Of a DNA stretch of 64,000 nt, positions 48,979 to 60,475 are shown one piece after another (positions within the stretch are counted from its first letter, which is position 1; each line of letters begins with the position of its first letter). Position numbers and translations under genes: made by a program. Source of the stretch: Entoloma clypeatum (taxonomy: Eukaryota > Basidiomycota > Agaricomycetes > Agaricales > Entolomataceae); the NCBI GenBank assembly GCA_963565915.1, contig OY751493.1:1426001-1490000 (forward strand), in the 5' to 3' direction. The notes under the pieces were generated by a model. It had not been told where the DNA came from and ran no database searches. It worked only from the letters and a program-made list of their open reading frames with translations.

Positions 48979-51695
48979 TTATACAAGCCCCAAAACCACC
49001 GTCGCCCTCAGACTAACCAATGGATTCCCGCTCCCGCTCCGTCCGGCGCCCACCGCATCTCCCTGCCCAACCCCTTCCATCATCAACGAGGTCGACTTCC
49101 ACCCCCAACTCTGACTAACCGAAAACACATCCGGCGAGCTCGTAAACCTCGTCTGTGAAGAGCCCGTGCCGCTCGCACAGCTGATCGTGAAATACGCCGA
49201 AATGGCTGGGCGCGGGTCGCGGAACGGCTGCGGAGGCATGACGGGAGGGGACGTCGCGGGGAGTGTCAGGGTGGCAGTGTTGTTGGCACTGAGGGGCCGA
49301 GGAGAGGGTGGAGAATGAGATATGGAAGGAGAGGTACCAGGGTTATGAGGTGCGGTGGATGGTCTGGAGGGTGGTGTACCCATGCGCGGTGCCATTGGAT
49401 AGATGGAAGGTGAGTAATGAGAAGTAGGGGGTGTGGAAGGACCACGGTATTGCAATTGGCGTTGCGGACTTGTGTCGCGGCTTCTTTCATTCTTGTATTG
49501 GGACATAGCCGCGACGACAGAAGCCGGAGCACTTGCCGGAGGTATGGGGTCAATACTCGATTGCCTATGGAGATATATCCCGAGCTGTGTTTGTCCCTTC
49601 TTGGTCACGGCCTGCACGTAGATGTTGAAAAGGCTACCGGCATAACATATCGTGTGCGAATGAAGTCTGGATTTCTCCTTCAAAGAACCAAGGTCCCAAA
49701 ACTCTACTGCAAAACGGTAAGGAGGGAAGGGGGTCCAACGGGATTTCCCGGTCGGATCACAAGCGACGATAGATACAGCAGTGGGTCTGGGAGGAAGCAA
49801 CCCAAAGAAATCGGACTCTGAAGTAACGAAAATGGCGGTCGAGTCAACGGGTTTAAGAGTCGGAGACGAGGATGGAGGAGATAGGTTAGATGTGGACGCG
49901 AAGAGTCGATCCATGGAGTTGCTGTTCGATTCGTTTGTGACATTGTTGCCACCGTCACCTATGCGGATGGAAGAGTCAGTAGGAATGGGAAAATAAACTT
50001 TGGATACGGCGTCTTTGTCTGAGAGAGACATGCTGGCAACGATATCAGCCGTTGTTTGGGTAAGTGCAAGGTCCTTTGCACGGTGATTTGAAGCGGACTC
50101 GGACAGGGAAATGATAGTAGTTGGCGACCGGACTGTGATGCAATTGCGTAAAATAGACTGATACCAATTTGCTCGTTGAAGAGTTGCCAAGGTGACAAAA
50201 GGCAGTTTAGTCGTTGGGGAGATGTCCTGCGAAATTTGCATCATGTCTTCCATTGTCTAGGAAGGTACAAATGAGGCGATTGAGGAACCGTTGATAGAGG
50301 CATGCCGTACCATGTTTGCATAGTATATGCCTTGCTCAAAAAGTTTGGTCCACTCCTGCTCCTCGGCTTCGATGATACCCGCCTTTCTCCGATGTTCAAC
50401 AACGCGGCAGGCAAATGCATACCTCGCACGCTCGTCCTTTACAAAGAATGTATTCGCAGAAATGATCGCGCGGACCCATTTGGCATCGAGACCGCCAGTC
50501 AGCCATACCTTGGGAAGCTGGGAATCGTTCTCCTCCTGCGAAGATATGATGGGAACGGTCTTGGACCGTTTTCGTGATGCGGGAGGTGACTCATGGGCCA
50601 TTGTAGCAGGATCTTTCTCCTCATATGCCAAGATGTCAGTGCCCCATCTGGCAAGCCAACAGGCGCAGGCTTCCCCTATCTTGTTAGATATGCCTCCGTA
50701 ATGGATTGAGGGCTCAAATTGTTCCTCTTCGGATTCAGCCCGCAAGGCAGACAGGAGAGAATTCTGAGTTTCAAGACCAGATTCCTTCTTGATCAGAGAG
50801 TCATCCAGAAGGAGATTGCTATTCATGGACTTGACTGAGCCCGCGATACTCTTGTTCTCTTCAGTGATGTGAGCAACTTGTTCTAGGCCGACAGCAGCTT
50901 CGGGTTCGTCGGGTTCCAGGTCCAAGTGACCGATATGCCTTCCGAGAGCGAAATTGAGGTATTTAACGACGGTATATGGGCCGACAGTGGAAAGGATGGA
51001 TGACAAAGCTTGTGATGCTAGAGATGGTATGGAGAGATAGACAGCAGTCGCAAGAAGAGACAAGAGAAAGCGCGGTGTGGCTGGATGATGATCAGGTGGA
51101 GCCTTGTGTGGGGGTTGTCGTCGGGGGAAAGAGGGGGTCAAGGGATGAGACGAGGACGGGATGAGGAAGGGGGATATGTCGAGAGTAGGACCTCCTCCGT
51201 ACAGTCTGGATACACAGACCCTAGAGAGATTTAGTCGGGAGACAGCATGAAAGATCTAAAAATAACAGACTCAAAGGCTGTCGGTCGGTAAGTAAGAAAG
51301 TTATGAAGGAGGGCGGGCTTATTTACCAGCACGGGTGATGTTGGGGTCATCGAATCGCATGACTATTTCTTCTGGACCTGTGTGGTTTCCTAGCCTAGGG
51401 GCGGACTCGAGAAAACCGGCAGTGAAGAGGGAGCGAAAGAAACCCTGAGAAAGACGAGTCAAGGGTGGGAGGGGTGGAAGGGGACAAGGCAACGGACGGA
51501 TTGGATGAGGACGACACGATGGAGGCTGTACACGGCATCCCAGGTGCCATGAACGCGGAGAGCGACGTCTGCGGTGTTTTTGTGGAGGAAGGAAGCGTAG
51601 AGGTGGTTCTGGATGTCGGCGGCGGAGGGGCCGAGCTTTGTGAGGATCATGGAGTCGGCGGGGAGGCGTTGTGTGGAGGGAGGAGGAGGACTCAT
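48979..51695 (-). CDS. BTB protein, germ-cell-less (GCL)-like
   Basis: BTB adaptor; animal GCL proteins act with Cul3 at the nuclear envelope, while the fungal role is unknown. I chose ATG 51695 because it opens MSPPPPSTQRLPADSM directly before the BTB fold (LYASFLHKNTADVALRVHGT; YSLHRVVLIQSGFFRSLFTA; MRFDDPNITRA). A 7-nt microexon at 51271-51277 is needed to reach VCVSRLYGGGPTL. The central helical region follows (FLLSLLATAVYLSIPSLASQ). After an intron at about 50330-50250 comes a long C-terminal part with a sheet-like domain (RFAVEFWDLGSLKEKSRLHS) and a Pro/Ser-rich insert. Only 39 bp separates its start from the divergent Trs31 start. Confidence 0.8.
51271..51277 (-). other. 7-nt microexon (CCTTTGA) in the GCL-like gene
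   Basis: On the minus strand an acceptor ending gacag precedes it and a donor gtctgt follows. It joins to give ITRAAFEVCVSRLYGGG, the normal BTB sequence. The gtctgt donor is weak, which lowers certainty. Confidence 0.65.
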
Positions 51696-51734
51696 ACTGC
51701 ACCGACCGTGGCGCGCATGAGTCAATGATCGGCG

Positions 51735-52536
51735 ATGGCTTATCCCCAACCACATTCACGTCTCTCCCTCCTCTCCCACTCATCTCTCTCACCCACTTCC
51801 TCCTCCACCCGCTTCTCCCTCCCCTCCGTCCCTCCCCAATCCTCCACCAAACCCTCCGGTCCCCGCCCAAACATCTATGATAGAAACCTCAACAAGACAC
51901 GCATATCCGAGGTCTCTCTCTCAGCCTTTGTCTTCCTTTTCTCCGAGATAGTCCAGTACACCCAGAAACGCGTCAGCGGTATCAATGATCTAGAGCGTCG
52001 GTACGTCCAACCCCCCACCACAATCGCTCACAGTTCACCTCGAAAATTCAGACTGAACACTCTCGGATATCGAATCGGCACGCGAGTACTGGAGCTCATG
52101 CAGTGGCGCGCAGAGTCTGGCTCGAAAAACCCCAAGCGCGAAATTAGATTGCTCCCGACCTTGATGGCCATCCACACCCAGGTATGGAAAGCCGTCTTTG
52201 GAAAACCGGCAGACGCCATCGAGAAAAGTGTCGAGAATGCAGACGAGTACATGATCATCGACAATGACCCACCCATCGAACGCTATATATCCGTTCCTCG
52301 TGATATGAGCTCCCTCAGCTGTTCGTCCTTCACTGCTGGCATCGTCGAGGCTGTCTTGGATGGGCTCGGTTTTGTGAGTTCATGTATTCCTCCAACATCG
52401 GACCTCTTTCCTTACTCTTTCCTAGCCTGCTCGTGTAACTGCGCACAGCACACCGACTGCACCCCATCCATCGCGAACTACGATTCTGATTAAACTTGAG
52501 AAATCTGTATTAGACCGCGAGGACCTTTTGAAATGA
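51735..52536 (+). CDS. TRS31: TRAPP complex subunit Trs31/TRAPPC5
   Basis: Core subunit of the TRAPP tethering complex (Rab GEF) at the ER-Golgi. ATG at 51735 starts a Ser/Pro-rich leader of about 45 residues, then the conserved protein begins at NIYDRNLNKTRISEVSLSAF. It continues FLFSEIVQYTQKRVSGINDL, an intron (about 52001-52052) and LNTLGYRIGTRVLELMQWR. Then come WKAVFGKPADAIEKS, DEYMIIDNDPPIERYISVP and LSCSSFTAGIVEAVLDGLGF. A second intron joins PARVTAHSTPTAPHPSRTTI and the end LEKSVLDREDLLK, stop TGA at 52534. All hallmark segments of Bet3-like TRAPPC5 are present. Confidence 0.95.
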
Positions 52537-52593
52537 CATCTGATTCCGTATCGGTGCCCGTCACCCCTTGATAAGATACCATTCCTTACCCCA

Positions 52594-53628
52594 ATGGTCA
52601 AAATCAATACCATCGATATTTCCCCTCCTCTCATCAACTCATCCTGTGCTTGGTCATCACATTTGCGACAACTGCAGGAGTTATATGACTCTTCCTACAC
52701 AGGGGCCGTCACCACTCGTACCGCAACCCTCGACGGGTTTCAGGAGGACGAATCTCATACAGTAACTCGCGCGAATGCTTCCGACAATTCAATCACCTCA
52801 CGTCTGCCATTTCGATAGGTATCATTCACAGATTTGAGCATTTCGTCTATCAACTCCTACGGATATTCTCCTCATCCCCTCGAACGTTACTTGTCATGGA
52901 TAGAAACTATCCTCACTGCCTCCCCCTCTAACATCAAGCCATTCATCGTCAGCATCACTTCCTCCAATCCTGCCACACTCTACGCCATGGTCACTGCCAT
53001 CCAGACCCTGCGCGCCAAACTGAATGATTCGGCTCGCTCACGCATCGCGATCGAACTAAACACCTCCTGCCCCAACATCCCCAACTCCCCTCCTACCGGT
53101 TATGCTTTCTCGTCGCTTATCCCGTTATTGTTCGTTCTCCAGAAAGAACACACGCTTGACCCGACCTTGACTATCGGCCTCAAATTGCCGCCCTTTGTGT
53201 ATCAAGCCCAGTTCCTGACCGTCCTCGACGAGATCAAGCGGCTTTGCAGCACCACGAACTCATCAGGAGACACAGTGGCAATCCGCTGTCCGTTCGCCTT
53301 CTTCACATGTACGAATACGCTCGGCAACACGCTTGTCTTTGCCGAACAATCGGATTCGTCGGCAGATTTTGCGGTGCCCACAGCACTGGGCGGCTCGGCG
53401 GGAGATACGATTCATGCGTTGTCTCTAGGAAATGTGTACACTTTTACCCACCTGCTTCGCCAGTCCGAATACGAGGCTTTGAAAGATATTGTCGTGATTG
53501 GCGTAGGTGGCGTGACGTCGAAAAAGGCTGCCGATCGGATGAAGAGGGCTGGAGCCGCCGTGGTTGGCTCTGCGACTCTTTTTGGGAAGGAGGGCGTTAG
53601 GGCGTTCAAAATTCTTTCAGAAGCATGA
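52594..53628 (+). CDS. Dihydroorotate dehydrogenase, class 1A-like (cytosolic)
   Basis: FMN flavoprotein expected to oxidise dihydroorotate to orotate in pyrimidine synthesis, using fumarate in class 1A enzymes. ATG at 52594; one intron (52757-52818, donor gtaact) joins ESHT to VSFTDLSISSINSYGYSPHPL. The active-site loop reads ELNTSCPNIPNSPPTGYAF, with the cysteine base of class 1A. Other core segments are IGLKLPPFV, ALGGSAGDTIHALSLGNV, VVIGVGGVTSKKAADRMKRA and GAAVVGSATLFGKEG at the phosphate site. There is no mitochondrial presequence or membrane helix, unlike class 2 enzymes. It starts 57 bp after the Trs31 stop. A specialised paralog with another substrate is possible. Confidence 0.88.
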
Positions 53629-53802
53629 TGCTGATGTATTGATAACGCATTGTGGTGAATACATTTCTGTGTCTTTGTCGACAAAAAAAGGGACATGGAT
53701 GATATACAGTACGATGAATAAACAATATCTAGCAGGATACAGCGTGAAGGGTCGGACGAAAGGAAAAAGTATGTGCAATAACTAAGAGATAATTATAGGG
53801 CG

Positions 53803-55048
53803 TCATCCGAGTCGAGAAATGTCCCAATGTAGAGGATCTAGCGGAGTTGGAGGGCAGTTTGCAAAGGGGATTGGTGCAGAATAATTGAAGGGATTGGTAA
53901 AGCGAATGTCGGGTTGTGTGTAATTGTCAGCAAGTATAGTGGCGTTCCCGATATTTGCGTATTGCGTGTATGAGGCTGCGCCACCCGACGGTGTCGGGGA
54001 TGTAGACCATTGGTTGAACTGTAGCCGGGGGGCGTAATTCAACGACTGACATGAAGCCCCTTCATAATAAGTCGGAGGAAACCGATTGATTTTCAGAGCG
54101 GTCAATAAAGTTGATTCTCGGTACAGTGGGGCAGGCTGAGAAATATCAGTTACGAGCATTGATAACGACAATAATGCTCACTGATTGAAGCTGGTTATTC
54201 TGTATCGGTGGGACATCGTTGCGCGATGTAGCCGGCGGCAACAAGGGGCTTCGGAAGATCGGGATGTGATCATCATGTTCAGACTCGTTCGACTCGGGAG
54301 ATACGAGCTCAGGGGATGCCGTGGCAGATTTCGCCATGTCCTCTGTACCCTTGTCTTTCGTCGGGGGTCCAAGGCGCTTGACCGCTGTATTGAGCTCCTC
54401 GCCTGCTTTTCCAGCAAGGAGTAGCTCGGCGACCTTTTTACACCGCAGGAGCTCTTCCTTACCATTCCGCTTCACGTTCCTCTTGACTGGCTTCTTAAGC
54501 CGAACGGCAGGCGAGAATCGATATCCAGGATATCGCAATGCATGCTCCTCCTTCTCCTTCTGGGCTTTATGGCGCCAGACCTCTTTTTTTTCTTCAGGGA
54601 GCTGATTCCAGCAGTGGCCGATGATGCGGCTGATGTGGCGGTGGTCGTGTTCGATGGACTTGGTAATTTTTTCCTCCGCCCAGAATTCGGAACGGAAGAT
54701 CATGAAGGCGTTGCGCGGGCGGGGGACGCGGTTGCCGGATCGGAGGCGCTTGATGGGCTGGGATGGGGGGCAGGCTTGCGAATCGGGCAGTTCAGAGGGC
54801 GATTCGTAGAGCGGGGACGGGGGAAGGGATTCGGGGAAGGAGGGACTTGGGATGTCGCCGTATTGGTAGATGATGGGGTCCTGGAGGTCGATGGGGGGGA
54901 TATCGTGAGGGGGGACGAGATATTGCATTCTGGGGGGATATCCGGACAGCTGGAGGTGGGTATACTGCAGTTCAACGAACTGCTGGAGGGCTTCTGTGGG
55001 GAATGTTAAAGGAGGGGGGGACACACGGTAGTTTGTGTTGCTCTCCAT
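53803..55048 (-). CDS. HMG-box transcription factor
   Basis: Sequence-specific HMG-box regulator, probably nuclear. ATG at 55048 starts MESNTNYRVSPPPLTFPTEA. The HMG box lies near 54720-54500: VPRPRNAFMIFRSEFWAEEK, ISRIIGHCWNQLPEEKKEVW and HALRYPGYRFSPAVRLKKPV. This fits the MATA_HMG/Sox-like class (RPRNAFMIFR), which in basidiomycetes includes pheromone-response and sexual-development factors. After an intron (about 54180-54135) a Tyr/Asn/Pro-rich C-terminal exon follows, ending PLHWDISRLG. The box is complete. I cannot say which subfamily it belongs to. Confidence 0.88.
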
Positions 55049-55407
55049 AGGAATAGCAGAACACGAGCGACGCGTCTGGCTTTATAGACATGAGAATCAG
55101 GAAATTCCTCCCTTTCATCATGTCACATCGAGATCGCCAATCTGTCCGTTTTAGGCAAGACCTCCCTCGTTATAATCACATCGTCATGACTTTTAGTCAG
55201 CACGCTTGGCAGAGTCGCGAACGAGTCATGTTCGTTCCTTGCGCCGTCGGGTTGCACATATTTGGACGTCGGGATCCCGACTCATTCACCTGAATTAGCT
55301 ACAGGTTCGGGACCGCGTGGAATGCCTTCTCATAAATAGCACACTCAACGTGCCCACTAAAGGGACCTTGTGAACGTGTCTTTCCCGCGTACAACAAACA
55401 CTCGATA
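55049..55407. other. Divergent promoter between the HMG-box and PARP genes
   Basis: About 360 bp between two divergent start codons. The short plus frame at 55090-55293 has no support. No clear motif stands out. Confidence 0.6.
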
Positions 55408-58400
55408 ATGCCTCCCCGAAAAAAAGCGGCTGACGGCGTCCCCGCCGTTCCTACTCGTTCCAGCACGAGAAACAAGGCGTCCTCAAGCGCTCAGGCACCT
55501 GCACCTGCGCCAGCCCCTGTTGCCACAAAACCCAGGTCGAAGCGTGCACGCGCCAACTCTGCTAGCGAAGACGACGCGCCTGCTTCCAAGCCTGCTAGCA
55601 AGAAGGCCAAGAAGAACGAGACGAAAGATGATGCCGATCCTCAAGGCAGTCAGACAGCAGCAGATGTGCCCGCCGACAAACCTGAGAAAATGGTGATACC
55701 ACCCTCAGAGTATGCCGCAGCCCGTTGACGTTAACTAATTCCAGGTCACCGTCATCAAGAGAGGGGCAGCCCCAGTCGACCCCGTATCTCGCAAAGTTGG
55801 TATGTGTCTGAAGTTTCACATAATGAGACACCGAGCCAGATTAACGCGTTTGACAAGCCACACACCAAGTCTATGCCAACGAACAAGGCGTCTGGGATGC
55901 TATGCTCAACCAGACGGACGTCAGTGGAAACTCAAACAAGAACAAGTCAACCTTTTCACACCAAAATTGTCTTGCCTCTCTGACGCGGCCTACTTAGATT
56001 TTATGTTCTTCAGTTGCTGCACCCCATCGGCAACAACTCACAATGTATTCTGTACACTCGCTGGGGCAGAGTCGGCGAGAATGGCCAGTCCCAAGAGAAG
56101 GTGAAGTCTTTGCTGTGAAAGTCAGAGTTGATTTCTCACTCCATAATCCAATTCAGGGCCCTTGGGCAGCCACGATCGCGATAAATGAGTTCAAGAAGCA
56201 ATTCAAGGCAAAAGCTGCGGTGAATTGGGAGGATCGGGTCGGCATGGTCGCGAAAAAAGGTGGGATACATCCACTTCTCATCTGCACTTAAATGGGAACT
56301 CAGTGACGTCGTATAGCCAAATACACATGGCTTGGTATGTTCTTCATTCGTGTGTCATCTTGGATATGACTACATGATGTATTGCAGAGCGTGACTACAA
56401 CGATGACGAGGAAAAAACAGACCAGAAAGAAGGAAGCAGCGGTAAGAAAGAAGAAGAAGTCATTATCCCAGATTCCACGTTAGAAGACGAAGTCCAGGTC
56501 GGTTTCCTTCCTCCTCCACCTATTGATTTTCCTCAGGGGTTCTTAGGAATTGTGTCGACTCATCTTCTCCACGAGGTGAAACAGGGTCTTCGCTTGCAGC
56601 TTCACTTCTGACTGAGGGCATTCAAAGTATCATCGATGCACATTTATCCTCTATGAATTATGATGCAAGGAAATTGCCTCTCGGTAGCCATTTGTCAATC
56701 CAGCTGCCCCTCTGTGCTGATTTCATTCAGGAAAACTTTCGAAAAGCACAATTCTCAAAGGTTTTACTGCCCTCAAGGTCTGTTCAACTACTTCCAGCTC
56801 CTTATCTGTAATATTGACGGACACAGACTTTGGCTGAAATCATCGAGAAACCCGATGGTGACAAGGCCGAGGAGTACGGAGGACTCCGCGCTGCATGCGA
56901 GGTGCTCAGCGGCAATTATTATTCGTAATCGTCTTTCCGTCAAGCCTCCTCGTTCGCATTGAAACTCACAATGTTCATCCAGTATCATTCCGCACGATTT
57001 TGGAAGACAAAGGCCAGTCGTCATTGATACCTTGGCCCTCTTGAAAACGGTGATATTTCTATCTTGCTGCCGGGAAGAGCTCTGACCAGACTTCCCCCAG
57101 GAACTTGGATTAGTTGACGCTCTTGGTGACATGGTAATTGCTCTTGGCAGCGATCAAGTCGGCGTTGAGTTGACGCGTTCTCCCCCATAGGAAATCGCCT
57201 CAAAACTGATATCTTCCACCATACCCAAAGACAATCTCGGGAATCCCATCAATCCGCTGGACGCCAACTTCCGATCTTTGGAGCTTACGAGCATGCAATC
57301 GGTCAACAAGGACAGCAAAGAATTCAAGGCTTTGCAGGCCTACGCTCGCGACACACATGGAGCTACACATAGCTATTACCGAGTAGACATCATGAATGCT
57401 TATAGAGTGGAGAGGTAGTGTCTTTTTTGATTGCTCTGTGTTGCACTGTTGAATTATCTATCCAGAGGGGACGAGTCCGAAGTCTGGAACCAGAAAGGGC
57501 ATGGCAAAGTCCCTGACGGCGAGCGCCTCCTTTTGTGGCATGGTTCTAGGACGACAAATTTTGCAGGTGAGTAAACCGTGAGGTTGAATACGAGGATGCT
57601 ATTGAGACTGTGACATTAGGAATTTTGAAGCAAGGCTTGCGAATCGCCCCGCCAGAAGGTAAAGCTCTAATCATCTATGCTACCTTTGAATTTTTTTAAA
57701 CTTTCCGTAATTCAGCTCCAGTGACGGGATACATGTTCGGTAAGGGGGTCTACTTCGCGGATGTAAGCTATGACTTCGTTTATCATGTTCGCAACTCAAC
57801 GGGTTCCTGACCACAGATGGTGTCAAAAGTGAGTGTCTTGTAAAGGTCGTGAGCCGAATCTAATCCGTTCATCAAGTCTGCCAACTATTGTTATTCAAAG
57901 TGCGCGTTTTCTCGTCCATTTCCATGTTCTTTATTCACACAGTGCCCAATAGTTTGAGCAACAATACTGGGTTACTCCTGCTCTGCGAGGTCCTAGCTAA
58001 GCCGTTCCATGAATTGCTGAATGCGGTAAGCATTTCGCGTTCAGAGACTGAGCGACCTAATCTTCCGTCAGGATTATAACGCGGATAACGGGTGCAAAGC
58101 AAATAAAAAGATGTAAGGGTGCCCTTTCTCATCAGCTGCACTTTCAACTAAACGGAACTTGTGACAGGGCGACAAAGGGTGTTGGTCGCACGCAACCTGT
58201 CGATTGGAAGGACGCTGGCGAGGCATTAGACAACGAGGAACTCGCGGGTTGCCATATGCCAGCTGGTCCCGGAAAGGATGACAACTTTCCTGGTGCATAC
58301 CTTCAGTATAACGAAGTAAGTTGAGCAGCCTCCATATGCAGACAATCCAATGACTTTCATCCAGTACATTGTCTACGATCCATCGCAAATCCGTGTCAGG

Positions 58401-58424
58401 TATCTATTGATGGCGAAAATGTGA
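55408..58424 (+). CDS. Poly(ADP-ribose) polymerase, WGR-PRD-CAT architecture
   Basis: Nuclear enzyme that makes ADP-ribose chains from NAD+ at DNA damage. ATG at 55408 opens a basic, Ala/Pro/Ser/Lys-rich N-terminus (MPPRKKAADGVPAVPTRSST). The WGR domain comes from several exons (YTRWGRVGENGQSQEK; GPWAATIAINEFKKQFKAKA). The helical regulatory domain follows, with NYDARKLPLG and then the PHDFGRQRPVVIDTL segment. The catalytic domain shows the H-Y-E triad: LLWHGSRTTNFAGIL, GYMFGKGVYFAD and LQYNEYIVYDPSQIRVRYL. No zinc fingers or BRCT are seen, so it resembles PARP2/3 and short fungal PARPs. A 12-nt microexon lies at 57817-57828. The stop is TGA at 58422-58424. Confidence 0.92.
57817..57828 (+). 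other. 12-nt microexon (ATGGTGTCAAAA) in PARP
   Basis: The exon lies between acceptor gaccacag and donor gtgagt. It supplies Met-Val-Ser-Lys so that the catalytic loop reads YFADMVSKSANYCYS, as in other PARPs. Skipping it is in frame but removes the conserved loop. Confidence 0.85.
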
Positions 58425-58564
58425 GATATCTGAGGTCGCTGTATGTTGTGTAAACGTCGTACATCCATTCGAATATCATGAGCATCGGACATTACTTGTT
58501 TCGGACAGAATTGAGGCTTCATACTGCCTCACCTTCTGTATCTTTGCTTCTCCCTTCCCTTGAA

Positions 58565-59626
58565 ATGTCCAAAGCCAAAGGAAAGCAGCCTGCGACGAAT
58601 CTTCCGGTCATGCTCAATCCTGCATCTGGTAGTGCGAATCCTGCCGCGTCGCTTTCCGCACTTTGGGCCTATCTTCTTCCTGCGCTGAATCACATTGTCA
58701 AATCGGCGAGCAATGACCCCAATGGAAAGCCCCCTGCGATAGATGTTTGCTTTTACTCCGGTATTCATTCAGCTTGCTACAACTAGTGAGGTGGCAAAAT
58801 TTTCGCACTTTCCACCATTGGGCTAATTTGCACCAGCTTCACGTCTCAAAGCGAAGCCGCGAATTCCCCTCCATCTCGTGTGCCTGACTCCAACAGCACG
58901 AGTGGCACAGACATCTATGAGCAGCTGGATAAATACTTCGCAGACACAACGCGTGAGCTTGTGCTCGGGGCTCCCACCGACGATACCACCCTGATTTACT
59001 ACGTTGTCCCATGTTTTAATCGCTACAGCGCTGGTGCTCAAGCCGTTAATCGACTGCTCAGCTACGTCAACCGCCATTACGTGAAGAGGGCTGTCGACGA
59101 GGACAAAGGCTGGCTTCGTCTCAATGACGTTTTGGAATCTGTCGCCCAGACCATCACCGTGAACGATACACGGGAAAAGATATCCAAAAAATTGAAAGAA
59201 AAGCGGATAGATGAGCTGAAGAAGTGGGGATATGAAGACAATGGGCCGTCACATCGTATGGCCGCTGCAGAAGTGTGTGCTGAAGCTGCTAGCCCTCTTG
59301 ATCGCGTCGTGCCGATCGCCTCTCTCGCTCACCGTCGCTTCAGGACAGAGTTTATCGAACCGCTTTTGGCGGTTCCAAAGATGAAAGGCAAATCTAAAGC
59401 GAAACACAAGATTCCGAAGCCTCCAAACGGCACCGCTCCTCCTGGCCCGAAAGGGCGTTTGGCTCGCACAGTCAAGGAACTGCTGGAGTCCAAGGACGTC
59501 GATGAGGACGAACGACAACGCTTGGTTATAGACCTCGCCAAATGTCTCAGGACAGTTGGCGTGCGCGCCGATCATCCTCTGCGCAAGAAGCTCGACAGGC
59601 TCGTTGTCTCTTACGCAGAAGATTGA
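58565..59626 (+). CDS. Orphan protein resembling a cullin N-terminal fragment
   Basis: ATG at 58565 starts MSKAKGKQPATNLPVMLNPA; one intron near 58784-58836 joins SACYNY to SFTSQSEAANSPPSR. The middle reads YYVVPCFNRYSAGAQAVNRL and LLSYVNRHYVKRAVDEDKGW, which closely resembles the cullin repeat segment (GAxxVNRLLxYLNRHYVKR). There is no cullin-homology (ROC1-binding) domain and no neddylation site. The C-terminal third is basic and low-complexity (MKGKSKAKHKIPKPPNGTA), followed by a short charged helical stretch. It lies 140 bp after PARP. It may bind adaptor proteins without forming a ligase; that is inference. Confidence 0.75.
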
Positions 59627-60475
59627 GAGGTTGTCGTTTTTGTAGTTGAGGCTCTTGACCTTCTTGCGGTGTCTCGCCGAGTCGTGGTATATTTATTAAT
59701 AAAGTTATCATTCGAAGGAGAATCTTCCCTCCTTGGTCGGCAGCATTGTAGTACCAGGTCCGTAGACCGATGGCCTCGTCCATACTTACCTCTCATTGTC
59801 TGTTGAAACTCACTCCCAAAGTGTTTCAACAGACTCCTTCACGCCTCACTAGTTCTGATGAACTACTGTTGTCGCCCCCCGATGGCAACGATTGGAGCTA
59901 TTGGACGAGGACGTACATGAAGATCGAAATTTTTCCTTCACCGACTGGCACAACCATCGCTTGTCCTAAGTTCCATTTCAAGGGTTTTGAGTCGAAAATC
60001 AGTAGCATATCGCAAGAATCGTCTGACGAGGTTTTTGTGTTTAGCTTCTGATGGCGTTCTTTAGCTTTCCGGGACGGGAAAGTCTGGAATCTCGTGGCCG
60101 TATGATCGTATATGATTGAAGGGGTTTCTGGCCGCGGTTCGTCGCAATGTTTCTGGGCCGACGGCGTGGAAAATTTTATGCAAAACTAGGATGATGTTCG
60201 AAAGGACAGGCAAGCAAGAATTTATTACAAGCTAGTTCAAAATGGGTGGAAACACCGAGTCCGAGATGAAATTCTTGAAACTTCACGAAGTCTCTCAAGT
60301 GTACTCATTATAAACCTGAGATACAATACATAGAATATCATAAAGATGTTGGAATTCAGCAGCGACAATTGAGCTCTTGGGTCCCAGAACAGACAACGCG
60401 GTACCATATATGTTGTACGTCTCCCGACTGCCGCTTGAGAAATGACTTTCAAGTATCAACATATGTCAACTGGCG
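59627..60475. other. Intergenic region between the cullin-like gene and S1/P1 nuclease 2 (convergent)
   Basis: About 850 bp. A plus frame at 59770-60051 (93 codons) reads WSYWTRTYMKIEIFPSPTG and could be a small gene, but I recognise nothing and see no other support. The rest is presumed 3' UTR. Confidence 0.4.
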
